Source: Isoetes taiwanensis (lineage: Eukaryota > Streptophyta > Lycopodiopsida > Isoetales > Isoetaceae). Taken from it: a stretch of 64,000 nt of DNA. The position numbers and the translations under genes were made by a program. This document shows, one piece after another, positions 32,561-45,483 of this stretch. Position 1 is the first letter of the stretch. Each line of letters starts with the position of its first letter. A model generated the notes under the pieces. It saw only the letters and a list, made by a program, of their open reading frames with translations. It was not told where the DNA came from and searched no databases. The DNA lies in the NCBI GenBank assembly GCA_021234155.1, contig JAJEKV010000034.1, positions 1,984,001 through 2,048,000 of the forward strand, in the 5' to 3' direction.

Positions 32561-33368
32561 AATTATGGTATAGACTAATTTTTTTAATTGTGTGCCACGT
32601 GTTGATATTTTATTATTTAAAATCGTGCTTTTTCATTTTAAAAGTATGCCACGTGTTAAAATTTTATTGGTCAAAAGACACATTAGAAACAACACCTCTC
32701 TTTTTCTATGTGTCATAATAATGTTTTTCTACATGTCCTTATTTTAGAAAAACAATAGTTAATAGCATTAAAAACAATAGCACCCTTTAAAACTACATAT
32801 GGAGGAAAAAATATCAACACATAGAAAGATGGAAATTATTTGAAAACAACAACTATTTTAAAACAATACATGTGGGTTTCTTGAATATTATATATCCTTT
32901 TTTGGGAAAACAATATCAACTTAAAGAACTACAAGTAGAGAAAAAAAACAACACACACATTGAAAAGGGAAAAAAAAACTGTCTTTTACAGTTTTCCATG
33001 TGTACTAATATTGAAATTAATATTGTACTACTGTTGTAATTTAGCGTTTCATGTGTGAGAATATCGAGACCTACGCATGGAATTTCGAAGATAAAAAATG
33101 CATGGTTACATTAAAAAACAACAGCGAAGGAAAAAAAATACACGTTGACAAAAAATCACAAAAACTATGTCAATTTTTTCTACGCGTGGATTTTTCTGCC
33201 AAAAGACCACCGTGGAAAATTTTTGCCAAAAAACCACTGTCTTTTTGTGCAAATCCGGATAAACGGGCCACGTGGACTTTTGGGGCCATTTTGGTGTTGT
33301 TTTTGGCATAAAACAACACTTCCGTACAATTAAAAAACAACTGTGGACCAAAAATCGGGGTCAGTGTG
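32560..33368. repeat. Type B terminal region of element A
   Basis: About 800 AT-rich bases ending GGGGTCAGTGTG. The reverse complement resembles 34364-35000 of the sister (GTGCCACGTGTTGATATTTT, GTACAATTAAAAAACAACTG). No genes are supported here. Confidence 0.8.
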
Positions 33369-33371
33369 CAC
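33369..33371. repeat. TSD CAC, right copy
   Basis: Matches 15408-15410, confirming the end of element A. Confidence 0.93.
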
Positions 33372-34360
33372 GCAGACGCGGATCTTACCATTGTGTTTGA
33401 GAGCAATGACGATGGGGCTCACCCATTCAGAGTGTTTGACCTCATAAATCAGGCCAGCAGCTAAGAGTTTGTCAATTTCGGCCTTGACGCGGTCACGATA
33501 GTTTGGGTTGAGCCTGTACTGTCATTGCTAGATTGGGCGTGCATCAGGTTTGGTAGGAATGGTGAGTTCCCCCAATTCTTTTTTGATACCTCGAAGGTCT
33601 TTGTAGCTCCAAGCAAAAATATGTTTGAACTTCTTGAACAGTGTCACGGCGCGTGCTTTATAAGTGGATGGAAGATTAGCAGCTAAGCGGACTGGTTGAT
33701 TGTTACCAATGTCCACGATCTCCACTTCTGGAGTTTGAATATGAGGAACAACCTCCGTGTCTTGAACCTGATGAGCAGGAGGTTGAAGCATGACAGGAGG
33801 AGCAGCATTGTGAGTGGTGAAGAAAAGAGGCTGCTGAGCGTCATCAAGCAAGGGTTGCTTCATGACGGCATGAACATCGACAGTCTCCAAAGAAGGGGTT
33901 GTGTCTGAAAAATGATCAAGACGTTGAATACGATTACAGGAAGCCAAGTAAGGATCCAGGAGAGCGGCCACAACCTGGTCCTGATCCAGCGTCATCTCAC
34001 CCCAAGGATCAGCATACTCTGGGTAGGATGAGAGAGGCAGACCCGCGAGAGGAGCTTGAACATGATAAATATTTTGTGCTTCTTCAGAGTCAGTGTCAGA
34101 GATTGAAGGTTCAGCATTCTTGACAGAGATCAATGTGCCAGTTTCCAAATCCATGGTTGCATTGAGATGTCCATCGGTAATGACAAGTTGATCCGTGGCC
34201 CAGTAATGAATACTTTTAGCCTGGCGGAGAAAAGGTCGACCAACCAGCATTTCATAATCGCCAGGATCTTCTCCAGCTTTCCAAACCCCAAATTCCAAGG
34301 GGAATTTGAGATCACCAATGCTGATCTGGAGAAGAGGAGTGACACCTTGGGGGTGCGTGA
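33372..34360 (-). pseudogene. pol segment: protease-RT linker and RT fingers
   Basis: In element sense it reads THPQGVTPLLQISIGDLKFP, VGRPFLRQAKSIHYW (end of the protease fold), then a long acidic/Pro-rich linker. Next is FKHIFAWSYKDLRGI with ELTIPTKPDARP, typical of the region just before RT. Two stops follow (TAG 33528-33530, TGA 33522-33524) around a single Gln. The frame then continues YRLNPNYRDRVKAEIDKLLA, GLIYEVKHSEWVSPIV and NGKIRVC up to the insertion. The 1-kb island is framed by two large transposons: its right side continues at 46441 and its left side at 15407. Confidence 0.9.
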
Positions 34361-34363
34361 TAT
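34361..34363. repeat. TSD TAT of element B
   Basis: TAT before CACACTGACCCC at 34364 and after GGGGTGAGTGTG at 46438-46440. Joining the flanks restores KLANGHITHPQGVTP in frame. Confidence 0.93.
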
Positions 34364-35000
34364 CACACTGACCCCAATTTTTGGTTCACAGTTGTTTTTT
34401 AGTTGTACGGAAGTGTTGTTTTATGCCAAAAACAACACCAAAATGGCCCCAAAAGTCCACGTGGCCTGTTTATCCGGATTTGCACAAAGAGACAGTGGTT
34501 TTTTGGCGGAATTTCCCACGATGGTTTTTTGGCAGAAAAATCCACGCGTAGAGGAAATTGACATGGTTTTTGCGATTTTTTATCAACGTGTGTTTTTTTT
34601 TCTTTCACTGTTGTTTTTAATGGAACCATGCGTTGTTTATCTTCAGAATTACATACATAGGTCTCGATATTACCACACGTGGAAAGCAAAGTTACAACAC
34701 CAAAGTAAGATTGTTTTTAAAAATAGTTACATGTTATTTAACAAAGTAACACATGTGTTTTTGAAATCTTGCTGTTGTTTTTTATGCTATTAAGTATTGT
34801 TTTTCTAAATTAAGGACATGTAAAAAAGTATTATAATAACATATAGAAAAAACAAGGTGTTGTTTTTAATTGCCTTTAGCTAATGAAATATTGACACGTG
34901 GCATATTTTATAAATAATAAAATGGTATTTTAACTAATCAAGTATCTACACGTGGCTTACTTTTTCAAGTAAAAAATCATTATTATCACATATAGAAAAA
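34364..35000. repeat. Type B terminal region of element B
   Basis: Reverse complement resembles 32560-33368. The terminal ~70 bases match most closely (ACAGTTGTTTTTTAGTTGTACGG). No gene is supported. Confidence 0.8.
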
Positions 35001-37735
35001 ACAAGAAGGTGTACAAAACAACACAACAACACGTTTTAACCATAACAATATAGTCATATTTTATTTCCATATATTACAAGTTTTGCTCTTATTTATTTGC
35101 CTTTTGGGAATCGAACCCAAACAAGTCCATAAGACATAATGTTTTTAGATTACAATCCAAATTCTCTAACTTCAAGTTTTATTTAAATTACTTCTTCAAA
35201 ATGCCTTTGCCTAGATTACAAGTATAAAATGCACAATTACAACTAAGGCCACACACGTGATATCAATCAACCTGTTTTATCTCAACATTGTTTTATTTAT
35301 TTTACATTTCAAGATATTTAAGATATTCATGATTTGAATCTTGGGTATTCCTATCTTGTCCCTATGAATCAAAATATAAGCATCCAAATAAATTTCTTAT
35401 TTTACAATATATAAAAGCAATAAAAATTTTACAGCATATAAGTTACACAGCCGCCTGCACCCAAGCAACACAACCTCATCCTTTCCAAACGCCATAGCTA
35501 GAGTCCTGCAATAATAAACCAAAAATGGTAAATTTGTAATAACAGCTTGGCAACAAAGTAGAGATAATTAGTACTTACTTTAAGAACTGCATGCAGATCT
35601 GTAGGCTTGCCCAGTTATGGCTTATTGCCTGATTACTCCACCCTAAAATCATAACAAGGTTCTTGGTAGAAAAATAATTGGTTTTTTTAAATGAAATGAA
35701 TAAAAAATACAATCTTGAAGATTCTTGACTAACCTCTTTCTTTCTTGGTTTCCACAGTCTGCTGCCATGCGTCCAGCACATGATCATTATAAAATCCAGA
35801 TCCATGCAAATAAAAGTTCTTACAGAATTTAGTAGGAATAAAAGAATTTAGCAGGAATAAAGAGAGAAAAAAGAATGGAAGCATCTAGAACCTTACCGAT
35901 TATACAAATGATGGCAATGCATCTACAGATTTAACAAGCCAAATGAGACATTTAGACATGTAATCTACATCCAGATCCAAGCCATGACTTGCACCTACAA
36001 AATGTGGAATGATCGCCATGCCTTCAGATGCTTGGAGGCGGCTGCTTCAGATGCCATATCTTACCTTCAGATCCGGTCATGTACCTTCGATTGCGGTGCT
36101 TTCTGAGGCGCTTATTTCCACAAGACGGACTCATGCAAAAAGTCTCTTGCTATTTCCTCAACTTCTACTGCCCACATTCCGGCAACAGATGTTTAGGGTT
36201 GGAAGGCTACTCCGAAGTGCCCATTTTCCTGAATATGTTGATACAAGGCTCAAACGCAAATATTCCGGCTTTGAAATAAGGTTTTCAGGGCAAACCTAAA
36301 GAACAATCCCATGTTGGTTCGCAGAAACATTCCATTACAATATTCAAGCTTCCCTGATGGCGATTGAAAAGCTCATCCACATTATCGAACACCATAGTAT
36401 CGACATCCTAATACACCTCGATGCAAATGTGGCCTCGGTAAGCGTGCCATCGCCATAGCTAGAGCACAGGGCGCATTTAACACAGCTCCATAGCTAGAGC
36501 CGCAAGCCCGGGCAATAGCAATAGGGAAAACAAAACAAAAATTAGGCCAGGCGGGAAAACACAAGAATTAGGCAACCAATGGGATGACAGGACCTAGATC
36601 GTAATCTAGGCCCTCCATCTTGGCCCATCTCGGCCGTTGAAAGAGATGCACATTCTCAATGGTCTCTATAGAAAATTACATGCTCCTAAATTATGTGGTT
36701 TCTTGTTGTACCTAAATTACATGGAAAGGACCACATAGAATAGAAGCCATGACCATGACTCCTATACAAAGCAAGTCACAAGTATGACTCTAGTACAAAC
36801 AACAACTTACCTAATAACTGTAGATCAAGCAACATGCCAATAATACATAGTAGTATCACCATAGAAAGATCATAAAGAGCAAGGATGCATGAAACACCAG
36901 CCCTGGCCATATTAAGATAGATACAAAGGAGCAAATCCATTTACAACTCCTGTGTATCCAAGCAACGTGCCACTTAAAAATGATAGCACCTTTTTTTGCC
37001 AATCCTAAAGGCATATTCAAAAGCGTATCCTGCCAAAGTGCCATAGACATGTAGAAGCGGCACTTTATAGCTTAGAAGCGGCACCACTCGCTTCATTTAA
37101 CTTGTAGAGATTGTCGGAAACCTCTATGAGTTGGCATCTTTTTCAATTGAAACCCGGCGGCCGGACCAATTTCTAAGATCAAGAATTATCATCTACAATG
37201 ATAATCCTCTTCAAAACTCCATTATGTTTCGATAAAATCCTTGATGTAAGCCCTCCCGAACAAGTGTTCTTGAGCAATCTGCGGAAATAAATTCACAAGG
37301 ATCAATTACGTATATTGCAAAGATCATGTTTTTAAGCGCTTTCTGCAATCGGTGAACAAGATAATTTCATAAATGTTTATCATATTTTGCAGAAATTGGT
37401 GCAGGTCAGGCCTATTCCACATTACAAACTTCACTTTGGAACTGAATCATACAATTAATATGGAAGTTGAATAATAACAATCAAGCTTCGTGCACATTTA
37501 TTTCCTGAAGGCATAAAATGCAAATTTGACCTGGTGTGGAAGTAGACAATCATTAGTCGTTTTGAACAGGATCTTGCATAGTATATCACTTAGAGGGACT
37601 GTGTTGACGCCATGGACCCTTAACACCTTCTGAAAAGTAGTTTGTCTCAAATGTCCTCTCCATATGGTCCTGGCAACGAATGGGCATCTCCCGCAATCCA
37701 TAAATTGGCTCTTCTAATAGACTCAGAACATCGAC
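35001..37735. other. Element B interior, no assigned gene
   Basis: The minus strand corresponds to the gene-like part of element A (about 31000-32500). GGGAATCGAACCCAAACA lies near 35107. Near 37550-37735 a diverged start of the ~810-bp unit is seen (GTTGACGCCATGGACCC). Short frames are not supported. Confidence 0.4.
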
Positions 37736-37736
37736 T

Positions 37737-39010
37737 TAGGTGGCATGTTGGAGCCTAGGTGGCATGTTTGAGCCACCTTGGCATGTTGGAGCCTTGGTGG
37801 TACGTTGGAGCCTAGGTGGCATGTTGGAGCCTAGGTGGCATGCTTGAGCCTAGGTGGCATGTTGGAGTCTGCGTGGCATGTTTGAGGCACCTTGGCATCT
37901 TAGGTGGCATGTTGGAGCCTAGGTGGCATGTTGGAGCCCTTGTGGCATGTTTGAGCCACCTTGGAATGTTTGAGCCAACTAGCTAGCATGTTGGAACCCA
38001 TGTGGCATGTTTGGGCCACCTTGGCACGTTAGAGCCTAGGTCGCATGTTGGAGCCAACGTGGCATGTTTGAGCCACCTTGGCATATTTGGGCCTAGGTGG
38101 CATGTTGGAGCCTAGGTGGCACGTTGGAGACTATGTGGCATGTTGGAGCCTAGATGGCATGTTCGAGACTATGTGGCATGTTGGAGACTAGGTGGCATGT
38201 TTCAGCCACCTCGGCATGTTTTAGCCTAGGTGGCATGTTGGAGCCCACAGGCATGTTTGAGCATGTTGGAACCTAGGTGGCATATTTGAGCCACCTTGGC
38301 ATGTTTTAGCCTAGGTGGCATGTTGGAGCCTCGTGGCATGTTTGAGCCACCTTGGCATGTCTAAGCCTAGGTGGCATGTTAGAGTCTAGGTGTCATGTTG
38401 GAGCCTAGGTGGCATGTTAGAGTCTAGGTGGCGTGTTTGAGCAATCTTGGGATGTTTGAGCCACCTTGACATGTTGGAGCCTAGGTGGCATGTTGGAGCC
38501 CACATGGCATGTTTGAGCCACCTTGGCATATTTGGGCCTAGGTGGCATGTTGGAGCCTAGATGGCACGTTGGACACTATGTGGCATGTTGGAGCCTAGGT
38601 GGCATGTTGGAGACTATGTGGCATGTTGGAGACTAGGTGGCATGTTGGCGCCTAGGTGGCCTTGGGATGTTTGAGCCTAGATGGAGTCTTTGGGGCCCGC
38701 GTGGCATGTTTGAGCCACCTTGGCATGTTCGATGGCATGTTGGAACCCGTGTGGCATATTGGAGCCATCTTGGCATGTTTGAGCCACCTTGGCATGTTGG
38801 ATCCTAGATGGCATGTTGGAGCCCACGTGGCATGTTTGAGCCACCTTGGAATGTTTAAGGCTAGGTGGCATATTGGAGACTATGTGGCATGTTGGAGACT
38901 AGGTGGCATGTGTGAGCCTAGGCGGCATGTTTGAGCCTAGGTGGCATGTTGGATCCGCTGGCATGTTTGAGCCACGTTGGCATGTTAGGTGGCATCTTGA
39001 AGCCCATGTG
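37737..39010. repeat. 19-bp minisatellite, block 1 of element B
   Basis: Tandem 19-base units alternating mainly GAGCCTAGGTGGCATGTTG and GAGCCACCTTGGCATGTTT. The open frames in it have a 19-residue period and are by-products of the repeat. Confidence 0.95.
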
Positions 39011-39189
39011 GCACTCCAAGTGGTGACATGGCATGCCAAGAAAGCAAGGCCAAGTTTTGACTAGGCCAAAAATGAAAAGATGTCCATCTCTGGTCTTTTT
39101 ATTGGGTGATGTTGGCAAATTTTGGATGACATGGCTAGATGGTGGTGACATGGACATGATGACTAGGACTCTATGCAAGAAATATGATA

Positions 39190-39814
39190 ACCCTTGAAAT
39201 TTTTGGTAGAGGAGTTTGGCAAGGAATAGAATAAAGGGATCTAAAGAACTTAAAGCCCGACACACTTCCCCAACTCGAACCGGGCCGGGGACCGAAGGTT
39301 TTAGGGCTACTACAAAATGTGTTCTTGACTTCTAATTGCGACACTGGGAGGAGGATAAATCCAAACTCCATTTCGTCAGTTTCTATTGCTTCTTGTTTTC
39401 AACTGCAGCTTCTCGACCATGCCTCAAGTGCAACTGAATAAAACTCGACCTCCATAACGTAAACCCTACAATAACCTAGCAACGCACAGGGTTTACGTTT
39501 TGGAGGCCAAAAAAATAGTCGACTTCTTTGATAACTAGGTGGACCATTTCTAAACATGCATGGGGAGCCATGAGAACTGAAATAACAGAGTTTCGATCTA
39601 TTGGCGAACCCGAGTGATCCCAAACAATTTTGCTACTTCATAAGGTGCTCTAGACTTTTAATTGCAAAACTAGGAGGAGATTAAATCCAAACCCCATTCT
39701 GGCAGTTTCTACTGCCTCGTGTTTTCAAACGCAGCTGCTCGACCATGTCCCAAGTGCAACGGACCAAAGCCCGACCTCCATAACGTAAACCCTACAATAA
39801 CCTGGCAAGGCACA
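39190..39814 (+). repeat. Partial and variant ~810-bp units
   Basis: The unit's 3' part ends at about 39482. A short variant copy follows (39490-39792) with its own GGGTTTACGTTTTGGAGGCC start but a different middle (GTCGACTTCTTTGATAAC), similar to 27640-27932 in element A. Confidence 0.7.
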
Positions 39815-40598
39815 GGGTTTACGTTTTGGAGGCCATACCCTAGTCAGATTGGACCAGGATCTTGCACAATGTCATGAGGTAGTGGGAGGGCATTGTCGCC
39901 AGAAGACGGAGCCCTAAAACCTTCGATGATTCGACCCAAAGGTCCTCTCCGGAAGGTCCCCGCCACCTAACGGGCAACTCTCCCACCCCGAACTGTGATC
40001 TAACTCGCCAACGGATTCAAACATCGACATTACCCGGGAGACCAAGTTTAGGTGGGCGTAAGACTACCCCTCGCCCAGAAGTGCCAAAGTAGCTCATGTC
40101 CAACACGTTCGTAGTGAATTGGCCTTAGCGGAGGGTGCAGAATACTGCCATGTAGAGGGTTCGTGTTTCTTTTGCTGCAAAAAATGACCGTGTAACTTGG
40201 TCCCTGGGGTAATTTCGCTGTTTCGGACGACATGGCGAAGTCAAATCTCCATTCCGGAGCCTTTGTACTGCCCGAACGACAAAACAATTGGGTTTCTACA
40301 CGGTCGACTGCACGGACACTTTGCGGTTTGATCGTTCTCTGACCAGGATCTTGAATTTTTTGAACACCTTTCGAAGCAAGTTACTTGAAGCGTGGATTCA
40401 ACGGTCGGATAGGGAAACCGGGTTCCGGGAAGGGAGGCATTGGCATTTGCCCTCCCGGAGGAGCACTGGTAGGAAAGCCTGCCTCGATAAATCCAAACCC
40501 CATTTCGTCAGTTTCTATTGCTTCTTGTTTTCAACTGCAGCTTCTCGACCATGTCTCAAGTGCAACTGAATAAAACTCGACCTCCATAACGTAAACCC
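39815..40598 (+). repeat. ~810-bp repeat unit, copy 1 in element B
   Basis: 784 bases from GGGTTTACGTTTTGGAGGCC to CCTCCATAACGTAAACCC. It contains CAATGTCATGAGGTAGTGGG, GTAGAGGGTTCGTGTTTC and GGAGGCATTGGCATTTGCCC. Confidence 0.88.
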
Positions 40599-40620
40599 TA
40601 CAATAACCTGGCAAGGCACA

Positions 40621-41410
40621 GGGTTTACGTTTTGGAGGCCATACCCTAGTCAGATTGGACCAGGATCTTGCACAATGTCATGAGGTAGTGGGAGGGCGTT
40701 GACGCCAGAAGACGGAGCCCTAAAACCTTCCAGAAGCAGTTTGACCCAAAGGTGCTCTCTGGAAGGTCCCTGACCACGGACGGGCAACTCCCCCACCCCG
40801 GAACTGTGATCTGACTCTGCCAACGGACTCGAAACATCGACATTACCCTGGAGACCAAGTTTCGTGGGCAGAAGACCACCCCTGCTCTAGGAAGCGCCAA
40901 AGTAGCTCATGTCCAACACGTTCGTAGTGAATTGGCCTTAGCGGAGGGTGCAGAATACTGCCATGTAGAGGGTTCGTGTTTCTTTTGCTGCAAAAAATGA
41001 CCGTGTAACTTGGTCCCTAGGGTAATTTCGCTGTTTCGAACGACATGGCGAAGTCAAATCTCCATTCCGGAGCCTTTGTACTGCCCGAACGACAAAACAC
41101 TTGGGTTTCTACACGGTCGACTGCAGGACGCTTTGCGGTTTGATATGTTCTCTCGGACAGATCTTGAATTTTTTTGAACCTGCTCGAAGCAAGTTACTTG
41201 AAGCATGGATTCAACGGTCGGATAGGGAAACCGGGTTCCGGGAAGGGAGGCATTGGCATTTGCCCTCCCGGAGGAGCACTGGTAGGAAAGCCTGCCTCGG
41301 TAAATCCAAACCCCATTTCGTCAGTTTCTATTGCTTCTTGTTTTCAATCGCGGCTTCGACCATGTCTCAAGTGCAACTGAATAAAACTTCGACCTCCATA
41401 ACGTAAACCC
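40621..41410 (+). repeat. ~810-bp repeat unit, copy 2 in element B
   Basis: 790 bases with the same boundaries, about 90% or more identical by eye to copy 1. The spacers on both sides are 22-23 bases (TACAATAACCTGGCAAGGCA). Confidence 0.88.
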
Positions 41411-41433
41411 TACAATAACACGGCAAGGCCACG

Positions 41434-41715
41434 GGGTTTACGTTTTGGAGGCCATACCCTAGTCGATTGGACCGTGATCTTGCACAATGTCATGAGGTAG
41501 TGGGGAGGGCGTTGGCGCCGTAAGATCTTTGAGCCCTAAAACCTTCCGAGCGGTTTGACCCAAAGGTCCTCTCCGGAAGGTCCCCGGCCACGGGCGGGCA
41601 ACTCTCCCACCCCTAATGTGATCGGCTACCGCCAACGGACTCGAAACAACGACATTACACCGGAGACCAAGTTTAGGTGGGCGAAGACCACCCTCCATCC
41701 ATCTCCTCGACAACC
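41434..41715 (+). repeat. ~810-bp repeat unit, copy 3 in element B (truncated)
   Basis: Starts GGGTTTACGTTTTGGAGGCC and follows the unit to GAGACCAAGTTTAGGTGGGC, then ends. The following 41716-42050 resembles sequence at 39020-39260 in inverted orientation (CTTCAGATCCCTC, CCTTGCCAAACTCC). Confidence 0.8.
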
Positions 41716-42054
41716 TTTATGAGATCCATCTCCAGGGGTCTGGCCTCTCCCCTCTGGTGAGAAAGCTGCGCAAAGTCCTGGCCTGGTTCGAGTTGGGGAA
41801 GTATGTCAGCGCATTAAGTTCTTCAGATCCCTCTATTCTATTCCTTGCCAAACTCCTCTACCAAAAATTTCAAAGGTTATCATATTTCTTGCATAAAGTC
41901 CTAGTCATCATGTCCATGTCACCATCATCTAGCCATGTCACCTAAAATTTGCCAACATCACCCAATGAAAAGACCAAAGTTGGACATCTTTTCATTTTTG
42001 ACCTAGTCAAAACTTGACCTTGCTTACTTGGCATGCCATGTCACCACTTGGGTG

Positions 42055-45000
42055 TCTAGGTGGCATGCTTGAGCCTAGGTGGCATGCCTGAGCCACCTTG
42101 GCATGTTGGAGCCTAGATGGCATGTTGGAGCCTGCGTGGCATGTTGGAGCCACCTTGGCATGTTTGAGCCTAGGTGGCATGTTTGTGCCACCTAGGCATG
42201 TTGGAGCCCACGTGGCATTATATGTTTGAGCCTAGGTGGCATGTTGGAGCCACCTTGGCATGTTGGAGCCTAAGTGAGCCTGCATGGCATGTTTGAGCCT
42301 AGGTGGCATGTTTGAGCAACCTAGGAATGTTGGAGCCTAGGTGGCATGTTGGAGCCCACATGGCATATTTGAGCCACCTTGGCAAGTTGGAGCATAGGTG
42401 GCATGTTGGAGCCCGCGTGGCATGTTTGAGCATGTTGGAGCCTAGTTGGCATGTTGGAGCCACCTTGGCATTTTTGAGCCTAGGTGGCATGTTTGAGCCA
42501 CCTTGGCATGTTGGAGCCCACGTGGCATTATGGAGCCCACGTGGCATGTTTGAGCCCTAGGTGGCATGTTGGAGCCTAGGTGGCATGTTTGAGCCCACCT
42601 TGGCATGTTTGAGCCACCGCATGTGTTTAAGCCTAGGTGGCATGTTGGAGCCTCCGTGGCATGCTTGAGCCACCTTGGCATGTTGGAGCCCACGTGGCAT
42701 ATTTGAGCCACCTTGGCAAGTTGGAGCATAGGTGGCATGTTAGAGCCCGTGGCATGTTTCAAAGATGTTGGAGCCTAGTTGGCATGTTGGAGCCACCTTG
42801 GCATTTTTGAGCCTAGGTGGCATGTTTGAGCCACCTTGGCATGTTAGAGCCCACGTGGCATTATGGAGTCCACGTGGCATGTTTGAGCCTAGGTGGCATG
42901 TTGGAGCCTAGGTGGCATGTTTGGGCCCACCTTGGCATGTTTGAGCCACCTCGAATGTTTGAGCCTAGGTGGCATGTTGGAGCCTAGGTGGCATGTGGGA
43001 GCCACCTTGGCATGTTTGACCCTAGGTGGCATGTTTGAGCCACCTTGGCATGTTGGAGCCCACATGGCATGTTGGAGCCTATGTGGCATGTTGGAGCCCA
43101 CGGCATGTTTGAGCCACCTTGGCATGTTTGAGCACGTTGGAGCCTAGGTGGCATGTTTGAGCCACCTTGGCATGTTGGAGCCTAGGTGGCATGTTGGAGC
43201 CTAGGTGGCATGTTTGAGCCACCTTGGCATGTTAGAGCCTAGGTGGCATGTTGGAGCCTGCGTCGCATGCTTGAGCCACCTTGGCAAGGAGCATAGGTGG
43301 CATATTGGAACCCGCGTGGCATGTTTGAGCACGTTGGAGCCCTAGATGGCATGTTTGAGCCATTTTGTCATGTTGGAGCCTAGGTGGAGCCCACATGGCA
43401 TGTTGGAGCCCACGGCATGTTTGAGCCACCTTGGCATGTTTGAGCCTAGGTGGCATGTTGAAGCCCATGTGGCATGTTTGAGCCACCTTGTCATGTTGGA
43501 GCCTAGGTGGCATGTTGGAGCCCACGTGGCATGTTTGAGCCTAGGTGGCATGTTAGAGCCACGGTGGCATGTTGGAGCCTAGGTGGCATGTTTGAGCCAA
43601 CTTGGCATATTTAAGCCTAGGTGGCATGTTGTGAGCCACCTTGGCATGTTGGAGCGTGAGGGTGGCATGGTGGAGCCCACGTGGCATGTTTGAGCCACCT
43701 TGGCATGTTGGAGCCTAGGTGGCATGTTGGAGCCCACGCGTGCATATTTGAGCCACCTTGGCAAGTTGGAGCATAGGTGGCATGTTGGAGCCTCATGGCA
43801 TGTTTGAGCACGTTGGAGCCTAGGTGGCATGTTTGAGCCATTTTGTCATGTTGGAGCCTAGGTGGCATGTTGGAGCCACCTTGGCATGTTTGAGCCTAGG
43901 TGGCATGTTAGAGCCACCTTGGCATGTTGGAGCCCAAGTGGCATGTTTGAGCCACCTTGGCATGTTGGAGCCTAGGTGGCATGTTGAAGCCCATGTGGCA
44001 TGTTTGAGCCACCTTGTCATGTTGGAGCCTAGGTGGCATGTTTGAGCCACCTTGGCATGTTGGAGCCTAGGTGGCATGTTGGAGCCCACGTGGCATGTTT
44101 GAGCCTAGGTGGCATGTTAGAGCCACGGTGGCATGTTGGAGCCTAGGTGGCATGTTTGAGCCAACTTGGCATATTTAAGCCTAGGTGGCATGTTGTGAGC
44201 CACCTTGGCATGTTGGAGCCTAGGTGGCATGGTGGAGCCAACGTGGCATGTTTGAGCCACATTGGCATGTTGGAGCCTAGGTGGCATGTTGGAGCCTAGG
44301 TGGCATGTTTGAGCCCACCTTGGCATGTTTGAGCCACCTGGCATGTGTGAGCCTAGGTGGCATGTTTGAGCCACCTTGGCACGTTTGAGCCTAGGTGGCA
44401 TGTTGGAGCCACCTTGGCATGTTGGAGCCTAAGTGAGCCTGCATGGCATGTTTGAGCCTATGTGGCATGTTTGAGCCACCTAGGAATGTTGGAGCCTAGG
44501 TGGCATGTTGGAGCCCACGTGGCATATTTGAGCCACCTTGGCAAGTTGGAGCATAGGTGGCATCTTTGGAGCTCAAGTGGCATGTTTGAGCACGTTGGAG
44601 CCTAAGTGGCATGTTTGAGCCATTTTGCATGTTGGAGCCTAAGTGGCATGTTGGAGCCACCTTGGCATGTTTGAGCCTAGGTGGCATGTTAGAGCCACCT
44701 TGGCATGTTGGAGCCCACGTGGCATGTTTGAGCCACCTTGGCATGTTGGAGCCTAGGTGGCATGTTGAAGCCCATGTGGCATGTTTGAGCCACCTTGTCA
44801 TGTTGGAGCCTAGGTGGCATGTTTGAGCCACCTTGGCATGTTGGAGCCTAGGTGGCATGTTGGAGCCCACGTGGCATGTTTGAGCCACTTTGGCATGTTT
44901 GAGCCTAGGTGGCATGTTAGAGCTACGGTGGCATCTGGAGCCTAGGTGGCATGTTTGAGCTAACTTGGCATATTTAAGCCTAGGTGACATGTTGTGAGCC

Positions 45001-45195
45001 ACCTTGGCATGTTGAAGCCTAGGTGGCATGGTGGAGCCCACGTGGCATGTTTGCGCCACGTTGGCATATTGGAGCCCGCATGGCATGTTAGAGCCCGCGT
45101 GGCATGTTGGAGCCACCTTGGCATGTTGGAGCCACCTTTGTGGCATGTTTGAGCCACCTTGTGTATGTTTGAGCCACCTTGGCATGTTTGAGCTG
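42055..45195. repeat. 19-bp minisatellite, block 2 of element B
   Basis: About 160 tandem copies. Type 1 is GAGCCTAGGTGGCATGTTG and type 2 is GAGCCACCTTGGCATGTTT. GCCTAGGTGGC is nearly the reverse complement of GCCACCTTGGC, so neighbouring units can fold into hairpins. Larger duplications inside the block (for example 43816-44110 and 44597-44905) show higher-order amplification. Confidence 0.95.
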
Positions 45196-45252
45196 ATTGG
45201 GACCTGAGATCATGTGCATATACTCAAAAAATGGATTTGAGGAATAAAAAAG

Positions 45253-45483
<231 letters not shown>

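Larger units (their letters stand above)
15411..33368. mobile_element. Large TIR transposon A, with a CACTA element nested inside
   Basis: Ends are CACACTCACCCCGGTTTTTG (left, type A) and CACACTGACCCCGATTTTTG (right, type B, reverse complement). The TIR is about 25 bases (CACACT(C/G)ACCCCG(G/A)TTTTTGGTCCAC) and the TSD is 3 bases (CAC). A 3-bp TSD and a CAC-starting TIR suggest the CACTA superfamily, but the terminus is CACAC, not CACTA. It is 17,958 bases long, or 8,645 without the nested CACTA 16201-25510. No transposase belongs to this family copy. The interior has tandem repeats, ~810-bp repeat units, a 19-bp minisatellite and possible captured gene pieces. The sister copy is 34364-46437. 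Confidence 0.9.

Noticed and set aside
44496-45185. 229-codon and similar frames in the minisatellite (NMPPRLKHAKVAQTCHLGS-like repeats)
   Set aside because: The 19-base unit simply lacks stops in some frames, giving a 19-residue period on both strands. There is no promoter or unique coding sequence.
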